From NCBI RefSeq assembly GCF_037940415.1, contig NZ_CP149798.1, forward strand, positions 1,670,501 to 1,734,500: DNA of 64,000 nt. Direction: 5' to 3'. Each line of letters opens with the position of its first letter. Position 1 is the stretch's first letter. Positions 21,157-30,685 of this stretch are shown one piece after another. This DNA comes from Streptomyces sp. f51. Its GTDB lineage: Bacteria; Actinomycetota; Actinomycetes; Streptomycetales; Streptomycetaceae. A program made the position numbers and the translations under genes. The notes under the pieces are model-generated. The model was not told the origin of the DNA. It worked only from the letters and a program-made list of their open reading frames with translations, and searched no databases.

Positions 21157-23649
21157 CTAGGCCTGCCGCACCCGCAGGGCACGGGCGAGGTCGTCGAGTT
21201 GGTCGGTGAGCTTGCGGCGCAGGGCCGGGATGGGGTCGGCGTCGCGCAGACAGTCCTCGCCGAGGGCGAGGGTCTCGGGGGTGACGACGCAGGAGGGGAA
21301 GGCCCAGCGGCCGGCGGCTTCGGCCATGGCGGGGCCGCGGCGTTCGGCGACGGCCACGGCGTCGGACCAGTAGCGCTCGACGTACTCGTGGAGGAGGTGG
21401 GTCTGTTCGGGCTGCCAGAAGCCCTGGGCGGTGGCGGTGAACAGGTAGTTGGAGAGGTCGTCGCCGGCGAACATCGCGTCCCAGGCGGCGCGTTTGGCCT
21501 GCGGGTCGGGCAGGGCGGCGCGGCAGCGGGCGGCGCCTTCCTGGCCGGTGGCGCTGGGGTCCTGGACCAGTTCGGCCTCGATCACGGCGTCGTCGACGGC
21601 GCCGAGGACACTGAGCCGGCCGAGGATGCGCCAGCGCAGCTCGGGGTCGAGTTCGGGGCCGCCGGGGACGGTGCCCTCGGAGAACCAGGCGCTGATGGTG
21701 TCGGGGTGGACGGCGACGTCGATGAGGTGGCGCACGGCGGTCAGGCGCAGACCGGGGTGGGAGCCGTCCTCGGTGCGGCGGATGAGGTCGCGGCACAGGT
21801 CGGTGAGGGTGGCGAGGGCGGTGGGCCGCTGTTCGGGCAGCAGGTACCGGTCGGCGACGTGGAGGGCGGCGAAGGTCAGGACGCCCTGGACGAGGGCGAG
21901 GTCGGTCTCGTGCGGCAGGTGGGTGCGGGCGGCCTCGATGTAGTCCGTGGGAGGCAGTTCGCCGTCGCGGACGGCGTCGCGCAGGGCGTTCCAGACGACG
22001 GCCCGGGTGAGGGGGTCGGGGAGGCCCGAGAGGGCGGCCCGTACGGTCTGGAAGGACTTGGCGTCGAAGCGGACCTTGGCGTAGGTGAGGTCGCCGTCGT
22101 TGAGGAGGAGCAGGTCGGGGCGTCGGCCCGACCTGGCCGTGGCGGAGTCCGCCTGGGGGACGTCGAGTTCGAAGCGTTCGCGCAGGGTGAGGCGGGTGTC
22201 CTCGCCGGGGACGGTGTCGTAGGCGCCGACGGCGATGCGGTGGGGGCGGCTGCCGCGGTGGCCGACGGTGAGCTGCCACTGGCCGTCGGCCTCGGTGACC
22301 TCGGGCTCGATGGTGTCGACGCCGGTGGTGCGCAGCCAGGCCTCGGCCCAGGCGTGGACGTCGCGTTCGGTGGCGGAGGCGAGGTTGTCGATGAAGTCGG
22401 CGAGGGTGGCGTTGGCGAACTTGTGGCGGGCGAAGTGGGTGTTGATGCCCGCGAGGAAGTCCTTCTCGCCGAGCCAGGTGACGAGTTGGCGCAGGGCGGA
22501 GGCGCCCTTGGCGTAGGAGATGCCGTCGAAGTTGAGCATGGCGGACGCGGTGTCGGGGACGGCGTCCGGGTCGGGGGCGACGGGGTGGGTGGAGGGACGC
22601 TGGTCGGCGTCGTAGCCCCAGGACTTGCGGGCGACGCCGAAGTCGACCCAGGTGTCGGTGAAGCGGGTGGCTTCGGTGAGGGTCTGGTAGCCCATGTACT
22701 CGGCGAAGGACTCGTTGAGCCAGATGTCGTCCCACCAGCGCAGGGTGACGAGGTCGCCGAACCACATGTGGGCCATCTCGTGGGCGATGACCATGGCGCG
22801 GGTCTGGCGCTCGGTGTCGGTGACGGCGGAGCGGTAGATGAACTCGTCGCGGAAGGTGACGAGTCCGGGGTTCTCCATGGCGCCGGCGTTGAACTCGGGG
22901 ACGAACGCCTGGTCGTAGGAGTCGAAGGGGTAGGGCTCGTCGAACTTCTCGTGGTAGCGGTCGTAGCAGGCGCGGGTGATGTCGAGGATCTCGTCGGCGT
23001 CGGCGTCGAGGTGGGGGGCGAGGGAGCGGCGGCAGTGGAGGCCGAAGGGCAGGCCGCCGTGCTCGGTGCGTACGGAGTGCCAGGGTCCGGCGGCGACGGC
23101 GACGAGGTAGGTGGAGATGAGGGGGGTGGGGGCGGCCTTCCAGTGGCCGTCTCCGAGGTGTTCGGTGACGCCGTTGGCGAGGACGGTCCAGCCTTCGGGG
23201 GCGGTGACGAAGAGTTCGAAGACGGACTTGAGGTCGGGCTGGTCGAAGGCGGCGAAGACGCGCTGGACGTCCTCCATGAACAGCTGGGTGTAGAGGTAGG
23301 TCTCGCCGTCGGTGGGGTCGGTGAAGCGGTGCATGCCCTCCCCGGTGCGGGAGTAGCGCATGGAGGCGTCGACGCGCAGTTCGTGCTCGCCAGCGGTGAG
23401 TCCCTTCAGGGGCAGCCGGTTCTCGTCCAAGGTCTCCGGGTCGAGGGTCCGGCCGTCGAGGGTGACGGAGCGCAGTTCGGCGGGCTTCAGCTCGACGAAG
23501 GTGTCCGCTTCGGCTCGGGCGGTGAACCGGATGACGGTCAGGGAGTCGAAGGTCTCGTCCCCTCCGGTCAGGTCGAGTTCGATCCCGTAGTGGTGGACGT
23601 CGAGGAGCTTGGCACGGGTCTGCGCTTCGTCGCGCGTCAGTACGGACAT
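21157..23649 (-). CDS. pepN: Aminopeptidase N (M1 family)
   Basis: An 830-residue zinc aminopeptidase. The exopeptidase motif GAMEN lies at about residues 255-260, and HEMAHMWFGDLVT with a downstream NESFAEY (zinc ligands His, His, Glu) at about 288-315. The C-terminal ERAP1-like helical domain is intact (YLLPEQRPTALATL through QLDDLARALRVRQA). ATG 23649 gives the N-terminus SVLTRDEAQTRAKLLDV; an in-frame GTG at 23724 would add 25 residues without family support. It is cytoplasmic and releases N-terminal residues from peptides. Confidence 0.94.
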   Translation of the reverse strand: MSVLTRDEAQTRAKLLDVHHYGIELDLTGGDETFDSLTVIRFTARAEADTFVELKPAELRSVTLDGRTLDPETLDENRLPLKGLTAGEHELRVDASMRYSRTGEGMHRFTDPTDGETYLYTQLFMEDVQRVFAAFDQPDLKSVFELFVTAPEGWTVLANGVTEHLGDGHWKAAPTPLISTYLVAVAAGPWHSVRTEHGGLPFGLHCRRSLAPHLDADADEILDITRACYDRYHEKFDEPYPFDSYDQAFVPEFNAGAMENPGLVTFRDEFIYRSAVTDTERQTRAMVIAHEMAHMWFGDLVTLRWWDDIWLNESFAEYMGYQTLTEATRFTDTWVDFGVARKSWGYDADQRPSTHPVAPDPDAVPDTASAMLNFDGISYAKGASALRQLVTWLGEKDFLAGINTHFARHKFANATLADFIDNLASATERDVHAWAEAWLRTTGVDTIEPEVTEADGQWQLTVGHRGSRPHRIAVGAYDTVPGEDTRLTLRERFELDVPQADSATARSGRRPDLLLLNDGDLTYAKVRFDAKSFQTVRAALSGLPDPLTRAVVWNALRDAVRDGELPPTDYIEAARTHLPHETDLALVQGVLTFAALHVADRYLLPEQRPTALATLTDLCRDLIRRTEDGSHPGLRLTAVRHLIDVAVHPDTISAWFSEGTVPGGPELDPELRWRILGRLSVLGAVDDAVIEAELVQDPSATGQEGAARCRAALPDPQAKRAAWDAMFAGDDLSNYLFTATAQGFWQPEQTHLLHEYVERYWSDAVAVAERRGPAMAEAAGRWAFPSCVVTPETLALGEDCLRDADPIPALRRKLTDQLDDLARALRVRQA

Positions 23650-23838
23650 GAGGCCATGCTGCCCGATGGTGAGGTCGGGACACAGGGGTGGTCCGCTATG
23701 TACGCTTTGCGGCTGCCCGGTCACCCACTGCGGCCGGGTGTGCTGCCAGGACCGCGGGCGCCCGGGGCCGCGGGCTGCCGGGGACCGGGGAGAGCCGGGG
23801 GCAGGCGGGGCGGCCGGGTCGCCGGCGGCCCGGCGGTG

Positions 23839-24183
23839 TCACTCGTGCGGGTCGGCCGTACCGCCGCCCGCGTCGTCCGCGATGCGTTCGTGGTGGCGGA
23901 TGACCTCGGCGATGATGAAGTTCAGCAGCTTCTCGGCGAAGGCCGGGTCGAGTTTGGCGTTCTCGGCGAGACTGCGCAGCCGGGCGATCTGGTGGGCCTC
24001 GCGGGAGGGGTCGGCGGGCGGCAGGTGGTGGGCGGCCTTGAGGTGGCCGACCTGCTGGGTGCACTTGAAGCGTTCGGCGAGCATGTGGACGACGGCGGCG
24101 TCGATGTTGTCGATGCTGTCGCGCAGCCGGGCGAGCTCCGCCCTGACGTCGGGGCCGGCTTCCTGGGGCTTGCTGGTGGTCAT
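23839..24183 (-). CDS. Chorismate mutase, AroQ type
   Basis: A 114-residue all-helical chorismate mutase of monofunctional AroQ-type length, converting chorismate to prephenate. It has the conserved helix RLRDSIDNIDAAVVHMLAERFKC and the active-site lysine in VGHLKAAH; the second half contains FAEKLLNFIIAEVIRHHE. ATG 24183 is preferred over a TTG three codons upstream; AGGGTTGG serves as the Shine-Dalgarno. It stands alone between pepN and an acetyltransferase. Confidence 0.88.
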   Translation of the reverse strand: MTTSKPQEAGPDVRAELARLRDSIDNIDAAVVHMLAERFKCTQQVGHLKAAHHLPPADPSREAHQIARLRSLAENAKLDPAFAEKLLNFIIAEVIRHHERIADDAGGGTADPHE

Positions 24184-24249
24184 GACAGCCAACCCTACGT
24201 GGATCGCGGGGGCTCGATCATCGGTGTCCGGGACCTGGTCGGACAGGCC

Positions 24250-24705
24250 CTAGGGGTGCGAGCCGGTGAGCACCTTGTGGAAGTGCACGTCCTGGTGCCC
24301 ACCGGGGATGCCGTCCGTGCGGCCGGTCTCGCGGTAGCCGTGGCCTCGGTAGAAGTCGGGGGCCTGGAAGGTGAAGGAGGAGACGATCATCTCGGTGCAG
24401 CCGCGCCGGATGCTCTCCTCCTCCGCCGCGCGCAGGAGCTTGCCGCCCCAGCCCGCGTGGCGCTGGTCGGCCCGCACCCAGAGCATGTCGACCGCGCAGC
24501 AGCTGCCCCACACCCAGGCGGTGAGTCCGCCGACGAGTTCCCCGTCGGCGTCGGTGACCTTGACCGAGACGGGTTCGGGGTCACCGGCACCGGTGGCTCG
24601 CGCGTTGAAGGCGGTGAGTTCGTCGTCGAGCCGCTGTTGCAGGGCTTCGTCCTTGGCCCCGATGAGCAGGGAGGCGGTGACGGGCTGGGGGCGGGGGCTG
24701 GTCAT
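24250..24705 (-). CDS. GNAT-family N-acetyltransferase
   Basis: A 151-residue GNAT domain. Acetyl-CoA-binding motif A is RADQRHAGWGGKLLRAAEEE (R/Q-x-x-G-x-G/A variant), followed by FYRGHGYRETGR at the C-terminal strand. The acceptor substrate is unknown. ATG 24705. The lone gene is separated from chorismate mutase by 66 bp and could be co-transcribed with it. Confidence 0.88.
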   Translation of the reverse strand: MTSPRPQPVTASLLIGAKDEALQQRLDDELTAFNARATGAGDPEPVSVKVTDADGELVGGLTAWVWGSCCAVDMLWVRADQRHAGWGGKLLRAAEEESIRRGCTEMIVSSFTFQAPDFYRGHGYRETGRTDGIPGGHQDVHFHKVLTGSHP

Positions 24706-24833
24706 GGGGCGAGTATGCCAACGCGGCCCGTGGGCGCCGAAGCCGTTTTCCCGTCCGCGTGTGCGGCGGGCGCCCGCGACGTGGGTCGCGGGCGCCGTTC
24801 GAGCGGTGGCGCGGTGCTCCCGTACCGGTGGGG

Positions 24834-25989
<1,156 letters not shown>

Positions 25990-26883
25990 GTGGCGAACGG
26001 CGGACCCGTCGAGCACGGCTACCCGCATCTGGACACGGTGCGGGCATCGATCACCGCGCTGTACAAGCGGCTCTCGTACGACACCATCCACACCTTCGCG
26101 GCCAGCGTGGTCCCCGCCGACGTGGCCTTCGCGGACGTGGACGACCTGCATCTGGGCGCCCAGCGCGTCGCCCGCGAGATGGTGCGGCACTACCGGCTCC
26201 CCGACGCCCGGATGATCGTCGGCTTCCGCGAGATGACCCACGCGGCCCATGTCGAACTCGCCGCCGGACCCGAGTACTTCATCGAGCTCAACGACCGCTT
26301 CCGCACCCACCGCAGGGACATCGGCGCCGCGCTCGCCCACGAGGTGATGCACGTCTATCTGCACCGCCTGGACCTCTCCTTCCCCGGCACGCGCGACACC
26401 GAGATCCTCACCGACACGGCCGCGGCCTACCTCGGAGCGGGCTGGCTCCTCCTCGACGCCTACCGCGAGGACGGCGCGTCCTCGCAGAAGCTCGGCTATC
26501 TGACCCCCGAGGAGTTCGGCTACGTCCTCGCCAAGCGCGCCCTGGTCTTCGACGAGGACCCCTCCGTGTGGTTCACGAGCCCGCAGGCGTACACCGCGTA
26601 CACCAAGGGCATGGAGCTGGCCCTGCGTGACGGGCGGCAGCCCCCGCTGACCGCGGCGGGCTGGGCGGGCCGCCGCCGTTACGCCCGCGACCGACGCCAC
26701 GCCCAGGACCACCACGCTCCCGACCACTCCGGCGTCCCCTACGCCTTCGCGCCCGACGACCAGGGACCGCTGCGCGTCTCCTTCCCGTGCCCGACCTGCC
26801 ACCAGCGCATCCGGGTGCCGGTCCGGGGCCGGGTACGGGCACGGTGCGCGCTGTGCCGCACGGTGCTGGAGTGCGACACCTGA
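25990..26883 (+). CDS. Putative HEXXH metalloprotease with C-terminal zinc ribbon
   Basis: A 297-residue protein of unknown function. The central segment AALAHEVMHVYLHRL has an HEXXH zinc-protease motif, and a glutamate-containing helix follows (TEILTDTAAAYLGAGWLLLDA), as in gluzincin-like minimal proteases. The C-terminus is a four-cysteine zinc ribbon (CPTC ... CALC). No signal peptide or membrane span is apparent, so a cytoplasmic enzyme is expected. GTG 25990 with GGGGGTG upstream is preferred; an upstream in-frame extension to 25789 is low-complexity. No partner gene suggests a substrate. Confidence 0.72.
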   Translation: MANGGPVEHGYPHLDTVRASITALYKRLSYDTIHTFAASVVPADVAFADVDDLHLGAQRVAREMVRHYRLPDARMIVGFREMTHAAHVELAAGPEYFIELNDRFRTHRRDIGAALAHEVMHVYLHRLDLSFPGTRDTEILTDTAAAYLGAGWLLLDAYREDGASSQKLGYLTPEEFGYVLAKRALVFDEDPSVWFTSPQAYTAYTKGMELALRDGRQPPLTAAGWAGRRRYARDRRHAQDHHAPDHSGVPYAFAPDDQGPLRVSFPCPTCHQRIRVPVRGRVRARCALCRTVLECDT

Positions 26884-26959
26884 CCGGCCGCCGGGCGGGT
26901 GAGGCAGAACACCCCGAAAGCCTTTGCCTCGCGTGTCGGTGGCGAGCGAGGGTCGAAGG

Positions 26960-27700
26960 ATGAGCACGAACGACCCGACCGCACTTCTCTTCCCCGCCGT
27001 GTACGAGGGGGACGAGGACACGGTCGTACGGCTGCTGCGGGCCGGAGTGAGTCCGGAGGCCGTCGACGCGGACGGGCAGAGCGCCCTGTACCTGGCGGCC
27101 GTGAGCGACCGGCCCGGCGTCGTACGGCTGCTGCTGGCCGTCGGCGCCGAGCCCGACCGGCTCAGCCTGGGCACGGACGCTCCCCTGTGCGGCGCCGCCT
27201 GCGGGGGTCACACGGAGGTGGTCGTCGCCCTGCTCGCGGCCGGGGCGCACCCGGACACGGTGGAGGCGTTCGGTTTCACCGCGCTGACCTGGGCACTGCG
27301 CCGGGGGCACACCGCCGTCGCGGAGGCGCTCCTCGCCGCGGGCGCGGACCCCGGCAGGCCCGGACCGGCGGGCGAGCCCCCGCTGGTGACGGCCGCGCAC
27401 CGGGGGTCGGCCGGCTGTGTACGGGCTCTGCTCGCGCACGGGGCGGGCGCGCGGGGCGAGGCGCTGGCGGAGGCCCGCCGTCTGCTGGGCGTCGGCGTCG
27501 AGACCGAGCTCCGGGAGAGCCTGGCCCGCGCGCACGGCCCCGGCCACGCCTCGGTCACCCACCGGCACGAGTCGCCGGAGGGCACCGTGGTCGAGGTGCA
27601 GCTCCTGGACGCCCGGGGCGAGCCGTTCGCGGGCGACGACCTCCAGACCGGTCACGCGGAGATCGTCACCCTGCTGAAGGCGAGCACGACGCGCCGCTGA
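26960..27700 (+). CDS. Ankyrin-repeat protein
   Basis: A 246-residue protein. At least four ankyrin-type repeats run through residues about 8-155 (DADGQSALYLAAVSDRPGVV; GAACGGHTEVVVALLAAGAH; GFTALTWALRRGHTAVAEAL; PPLVTAAHRGSAGCVRALLA), ending in a non-repeat C-terminal region. Ankyrin repeats mediate protein contacts; the partner is unknown. ATG 26960 with GAAGG just upstream. It follows the HEXXH gene by 76 bp in the same orientation. Confidence 0.87.
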   Translation: MSTNDPTALLFPAVYEGDEDTVVRLLRAGVSPEAVDADGQSALYLAAVSDRPGVVRLLLAVGAEPDRLSLGTDAPLCGAACGGHTEVVVALLAAGAHPDTVEAFGFTALTWALRRGHTAVAEALLAAGADPGRPGPAGEPPLVTAAHRGSAGCVRALLAHGAGARGEALAEARRLLGVGVETELRESLARAHGPGHASVTHRHESPEGTVVEVQLLDARGEPFAGDDLQTGHAEIVTLLKASTTRR

Positions 27701-27737
27701 GTCGAGGGGGCCGAGGCGGTGCGGCGGCGCCGGGCTA

Positions 27738-27997
27738 CGGGGAGAAGTGCGTCCGCATCGGGCTTCGGGGAACGGTGCGGCCGCGTCCGGTTTCGAGTGA
27801 GCGGTGCGGCCGCGCCGGGCTTCGGGGCGTGGTGCGGACGCATGGGGTTTCGGGGAGTGGTGCGGCGGTGCGGCCGCGTCTGGTTTCGAGTGAGCGGTGC
27901 GGCCGCGCCGGGGCTTCGGGGAGAAGTGCGGCCGCATCGGGCTTCGGGGAACGGTGCGGTCGCGCCGGGTTCGAGGATCGGTGCGGTCGCGCCGGGT
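27738..27997. repeat. Interspersed GC-rich repeats after the ankyrin gene
   Basis: A near-perfect 48-bp repeat lies at 27738-27785 and 27917-27964. A second unit, starting GGTTTCGAGTGAGCGGTG, occurs near 27789 and 27882. Shorter variants (CGGGCTTCGGGGAACGGTG type) fill the rest up to the stop codon of the next gene. It has no supported coding capacity. Confidence 0.8.
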
Positions 27998-28915
27998 TCA
28001 GGAGCCCGTCCCGTACACCGCCCCCGGTGCCGTGGACCGCTCCAGGAGTTCGCGGGTCGCCGCGCCTGCCTCCGCCGGGGTCCACCGCGCTCCCTTGTCG
28101 GCGCTCGGGCCCGGCCGCCAGCCCTCCATCACCGTGATCCTGCCGCCCTCGGTCTCGAAGACACGGCCGGTGACCCCGGCGCTGGCCGCCGATCCGAGCC
28201 AGACGACCAGCGGCGAGACATTGCCCGGGTCCATGGCGTCGAAGCCGCTGCCGGGGGCCGCCATGGTGTCGGCGAAGGCGCGCTCCGTCATCCGCGTACG
28301 AGCGGCCGGGGCGATGGCATTGACCTGGACGCCGTAGCGTTCCATCTCGGCCGCGGCGACCAGCGTGAGTCCGACGATTCCGGCCTTGGCGGCGCTGTAG
28401 TTGCCCTGTCCGACCGAGCCGAGCAGGCCCGCCCCGCTGCTGGTGTTGACGACCCTGGCGTCGGGCGCGCGGCCCGCCTTGGCCTCCGCGCGCCAGTGGG
28501 CCGCGGCGTGCCTGAGCGGCAGGAAGTGCCCCTTCAGATGGACCCGCATCACGGCGTCCCAGTCGTCCTCGTGGAGGTTGACGAGCATCCGGTCGCGCAG
28601 GAACCCGGCGTTGTTGACGAGGGTGTCGAGACGCCCGTACGTCTCCAGGGCGGCGCGGACGAGGGAGGCGGCGCCGTCGGTCGTCGCGATGTCGCCGCCG
28701 TGGGCCACCGCCTCGCCGCCCGCAGCGCGGATCTCCTCGGCCACCTGCCGGGCCGGACTGTCCGCGGCGGGGGTGCCGTCGAGGCCGACGCCGAGGTCGT
28801 TCACCACGAGCCGGGCGCCCTCGGCGGCGTACGCCAGCGCGTGCGCCCTCCCGAGTCCGCGGCCCGCGCCCGTGACGATCACGACGCGCCCCTCGCACAG
28901 CAGTCGTGCGCTCAT
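27998..28915 (-). CDS. SDR-family oxidoreductase (Rv3548c-like)
   Basis: A 305-residue short-chain dehydrogenase. NAD(P)-binding is GAGRGLGRAHALAYA (about residues 16-30), with VNNAGFLRDRMLVNL, catalytic Ser in NTSSGAGL, and YSAAKAG (Tyr and Lys). It matches the MFE-type 3-hydroxyacyl-CoA dehydrogenase subgroup. Position, orientation and partner match Rv3548c in the mycobacterial KstR2 regulon. ATG 28915 overlaps the stop of the preceding SDR gene (ATGA). Proposed role: beta-oxidation-type dehydrogenation during steroid C/D-ring breakdown, by synteny. Confidence 0.85.
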   Translation of the reverse strand: MSARLLCEGRVVIVTGAGRGLGRAHALAYAAEGARLVVNDLGVGLDGTPAADSPARQVAEEIRAAGGEAVAHGGDIATTDGAASLVRAALETYGRLDTLVNNAGFLRDRMLVNLHEDDWDAVMRVHLKGHFLPLRHAAAHWRAEAKAGRAPDARVVNTSSGAGLLGSVGQGNYSAAKAGIVGLTLVAAAEMERYGVQVNAIAPAARTRMTERAFADTMAAPGSGFDAMDPGNVSPLVVWLGSAASAGVTGRVFETEGGRITVMEGWRPGPSADKGARWTPAEAGAATRELLERSTAPGAVYGTGS

Positions 28916-29850
28916 CGTGTCTCTCCTGACCGGTCCTTGTTGGCGGTGGCGGCGTCGAGGAAGGCGGGCCGCTCGCCACCTCCGTGGACGAGGAGGGAGG
29001 CGCCGCTGATGTACGCGGCGGCGTCGGAGGCGAGGAAGACCGCGGCGGCGCCGACGTCGGAGGGCCGGGCCAGGCGGCCCAGCGGAACGGTGCGGGCCAC
29101 GGCGGCGACGCCGTCCTCCCCGCCATAGTGCAGATGGGCCAGTTCCGTGTGGACCATGCCGACGACCAGGGTGTTGACCCGGACCTCCGGCGCCCACTCG
29201 ACGGCCATGGAACGGGCCAGGTTCTCCAGTCCCGCCTTGGCCGCGCCGTAGGCCGCGGACCCGGGCGAAGGGCGTGAGCCGCTCACGCTGCCGATCATCA
29301 CGATCGAGCCCCGGGTCCGCCTGAGGTGCTCGTGGGCCGCGATCGACGCGGTGAGCGGTGCGGTGAGGTTGAGCTCGATCACCCGTGCGTGCCGCTCGGC
29401 GTCCGCCTCGGCGAGGGGGCGGTAGGGGGCGCCGCCCGCGTTGTTGACCAGGACGTCGAGGCGGGGCAGGGCGTCGAAGAAGGCCCGGACGGCGGCCGGG
29501 TCGCGCAGATCGAGGGGGACGAAGTCGGCCTTGCCGAGGGGGACTTCGGGCGGGCGGCGGGCGCAGACCACGACCTGGGCGCCAGCTCGCTCGAAGGCTC
29601 CGGCGATGCCGGCGCCGACGCCTCGGGTGCCGCCGGTGACGACGACGGTCCGGCCGCCGAGGTCCGCCCAGACATCGGAACGGGGCATTGCGTCGGAACG
29701 GGTCGAGGGGTCGGGGCGGGTCAAAGGGTCGGACCGGGTCGAGAGGTCAGGGCGGGTCGGAGGATCGGACCGGGGCGGGGCGTCGGACGGGGGCAAGCGG
29801 TCAGGGCGGCCCGAAGTGCTGGGCCGGTTCGTGGTGTCCGGGTTGTCCAC
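28912..29850 (-). CDS. SDR-family oxidoreductase (Rv3549c-like) with repetitive N-terminus
   Basis: A 312-residue short-chain dehydrogenase: GTRGVGAGIAGAF cofactor motif, VNNAGGAPYRPL, catalytic MIGSVSGSRPSPGSAAYGAA and YGAAKAG. The domain begins near residue 55; before it lies a charged Pro/Ser/Arg/Asp repeat (RSDPLTRPDPSTRSD-like). GTG 29850 is preceded by a strong GGGAGG, which favours the extended start; ATG 29688 would remove the repeat but lacks a ribosome-binding site. It diverges from echA20 across a KstR2-type palindrome. The counterpart of Rv3549c by synteny. Confidence 0.83.
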   Translation of the reverse strand: MDNPDTTNRPSTSGRPDRLPPSDAPPRSDPPTRPDLSTRSDPLTRPDPSTRSDAMPRSDVWADLGGRTVVVTGGTRGVGAGIAGAFERAGAQVVVCARRPPEVPLGKADFVPLDLRDPAAVRAFFDALPRLDVLVNNAGGAPYRPLAEADAERHARVIELNLTAPLTASIAAHEHLRRTRGSIVMIGSVSGSRPSPGSAAYGAAKAGLENLARSMAVEWAPEVRVNTLVVGMVHTELAHLHYGGEDGVAAVARTVPLGRLARPSDVGAAAVFLASDAAAYISGASLLVHGGGERPAFLDAATANKDRSGETR

Positions 29851-29897
29851 AGGGCCTCCCGCGCGACCGCGATCGCTGCTAGCTTCGCATCACACCT

Positions 29898-29911
29898 AAC
29901 AAACGTTTGGT
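29898..29911. promoter_or_regulatory. KstR2-type operator, echA20 / SDR divergent promoter
   Basis: AACAAACGTTTGGT lies in the 76-bp gap between divergent genes. It matches the published KstR2 motif AnCAAGnnCTTGnT at all fixed positions except the two central-flank bases (A for G, T for C). A related palindrome lies at 36385-36398 in the other divergent promoter of the cluster, and a KstR2-like TetR is encoded between them. Confidence 0.75.
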
Positions 29912-29926
29912 GGAAAGGTAGCTGAT

Positions 29927-30685
29927 GTGCCCATGGGTGTCTCCACCTCGTCCCCGGAAAAGGGGATTTCCGTCGTCACGGTCGACTTCCCGCCGGTCAA
30001 CGCACTGCCGGTGCGGGGCTGGTTCGACCTCGCCGACGCCGTGCGCGCGGCGGGCGGCGACCCGGGGACCCGCTGTGTCGTCCTGAGAGCGGAGGGACGC
30101 GGGTTCAACGCGGGCGTCGACATCAAGGAGCTGCAACGCGACAGGACCGGCCATGGGGCCCTGATCGGGGCGAACCGCGGCTGCGCCGAGGCGTTCGCAG
30201 CGGTGTACGAGTGCGAGGTGCCCGTCGTGGCCGCGGTGCACGGCTTCTGTCTGGGCGGCGGCATCGGGCTGGCGGGGAACGCGGACGCGATCGTGGCGAG
30301 CGAGGACGCCGTCTTCGGCCTGCCCGAGCTGGACCGCGGCGCGCTCGGCGCGGCCACGCATCTGGCCCGGCTCGTCCCCCAGCATCTGATGCGCGTCCTG
30401 TACTACACCTCGCGCACGGCGACGGCGGCCGAGCTGCACGCCCACGGCTCGGTGTGGCGGGTCGTGCCGCGCGCGGAACTGCGGTCGGCGGCCCTGGAGC
30501 TGGCGCGCGAGATTGCCGCGAAGGACGGTCAGCTCCTCCGGCTCGCCAAGGCCGCCATCAACGGCATCGATCCCGTCGACGTGCGCCGCAGCTACCGCTT
30601 CGAGCAGGGCTTCACCTTCGAGGCCGCTCTCGCGGGAGTGGCCGCCCGCGTCCGTGACACCTTCGGCAAGGAGGCTCCCAGGTGA
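29927..30685 (+). CDS. echA20: Crotonase-family hydrolase EchA20
   Basis: A 252-residue enoyl-CoA hydratase/isomerase-fold protein. The oxyanion segments are GRGFNAGVDIKEL (about residues 61-73) and AAVHGFCLGGGIGLAGNAD; FGLPELDRGALG follows. In mycobacteria EchA20 opens steroid ring D by hydrolysing HIEC-CoA. The downstream genes are IpdA and IpdB, as in Rv3550-Rv3552. Start is GTG 29927, eight bases after AAAGG. First gene of a coupled operon (echA20-ipdA-ipdB-ipdC). Confidence 0.88.
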   Translation: MPMGVSTSSPEKGISVVTVDFPPVNALPVRGWFDLADAVRAAGGDPGTRCVVLRAEGRGFNAGVDIKELQRDRTGHGALIGANRGCAEAFAAVYECEVPVVAAVHGFCLGGGIGLAGNADAIVASEDAVFGLPELDRGALGAATHLARLVPQHLMRVLYYTSRTATAAELHAHGSVWRVVPRAELRSAALELAREIAAKDGQLLRLAKAAINGIDPVDVRRSYRFEQGFTFEAALAGVAARVRDTFGKEAPR

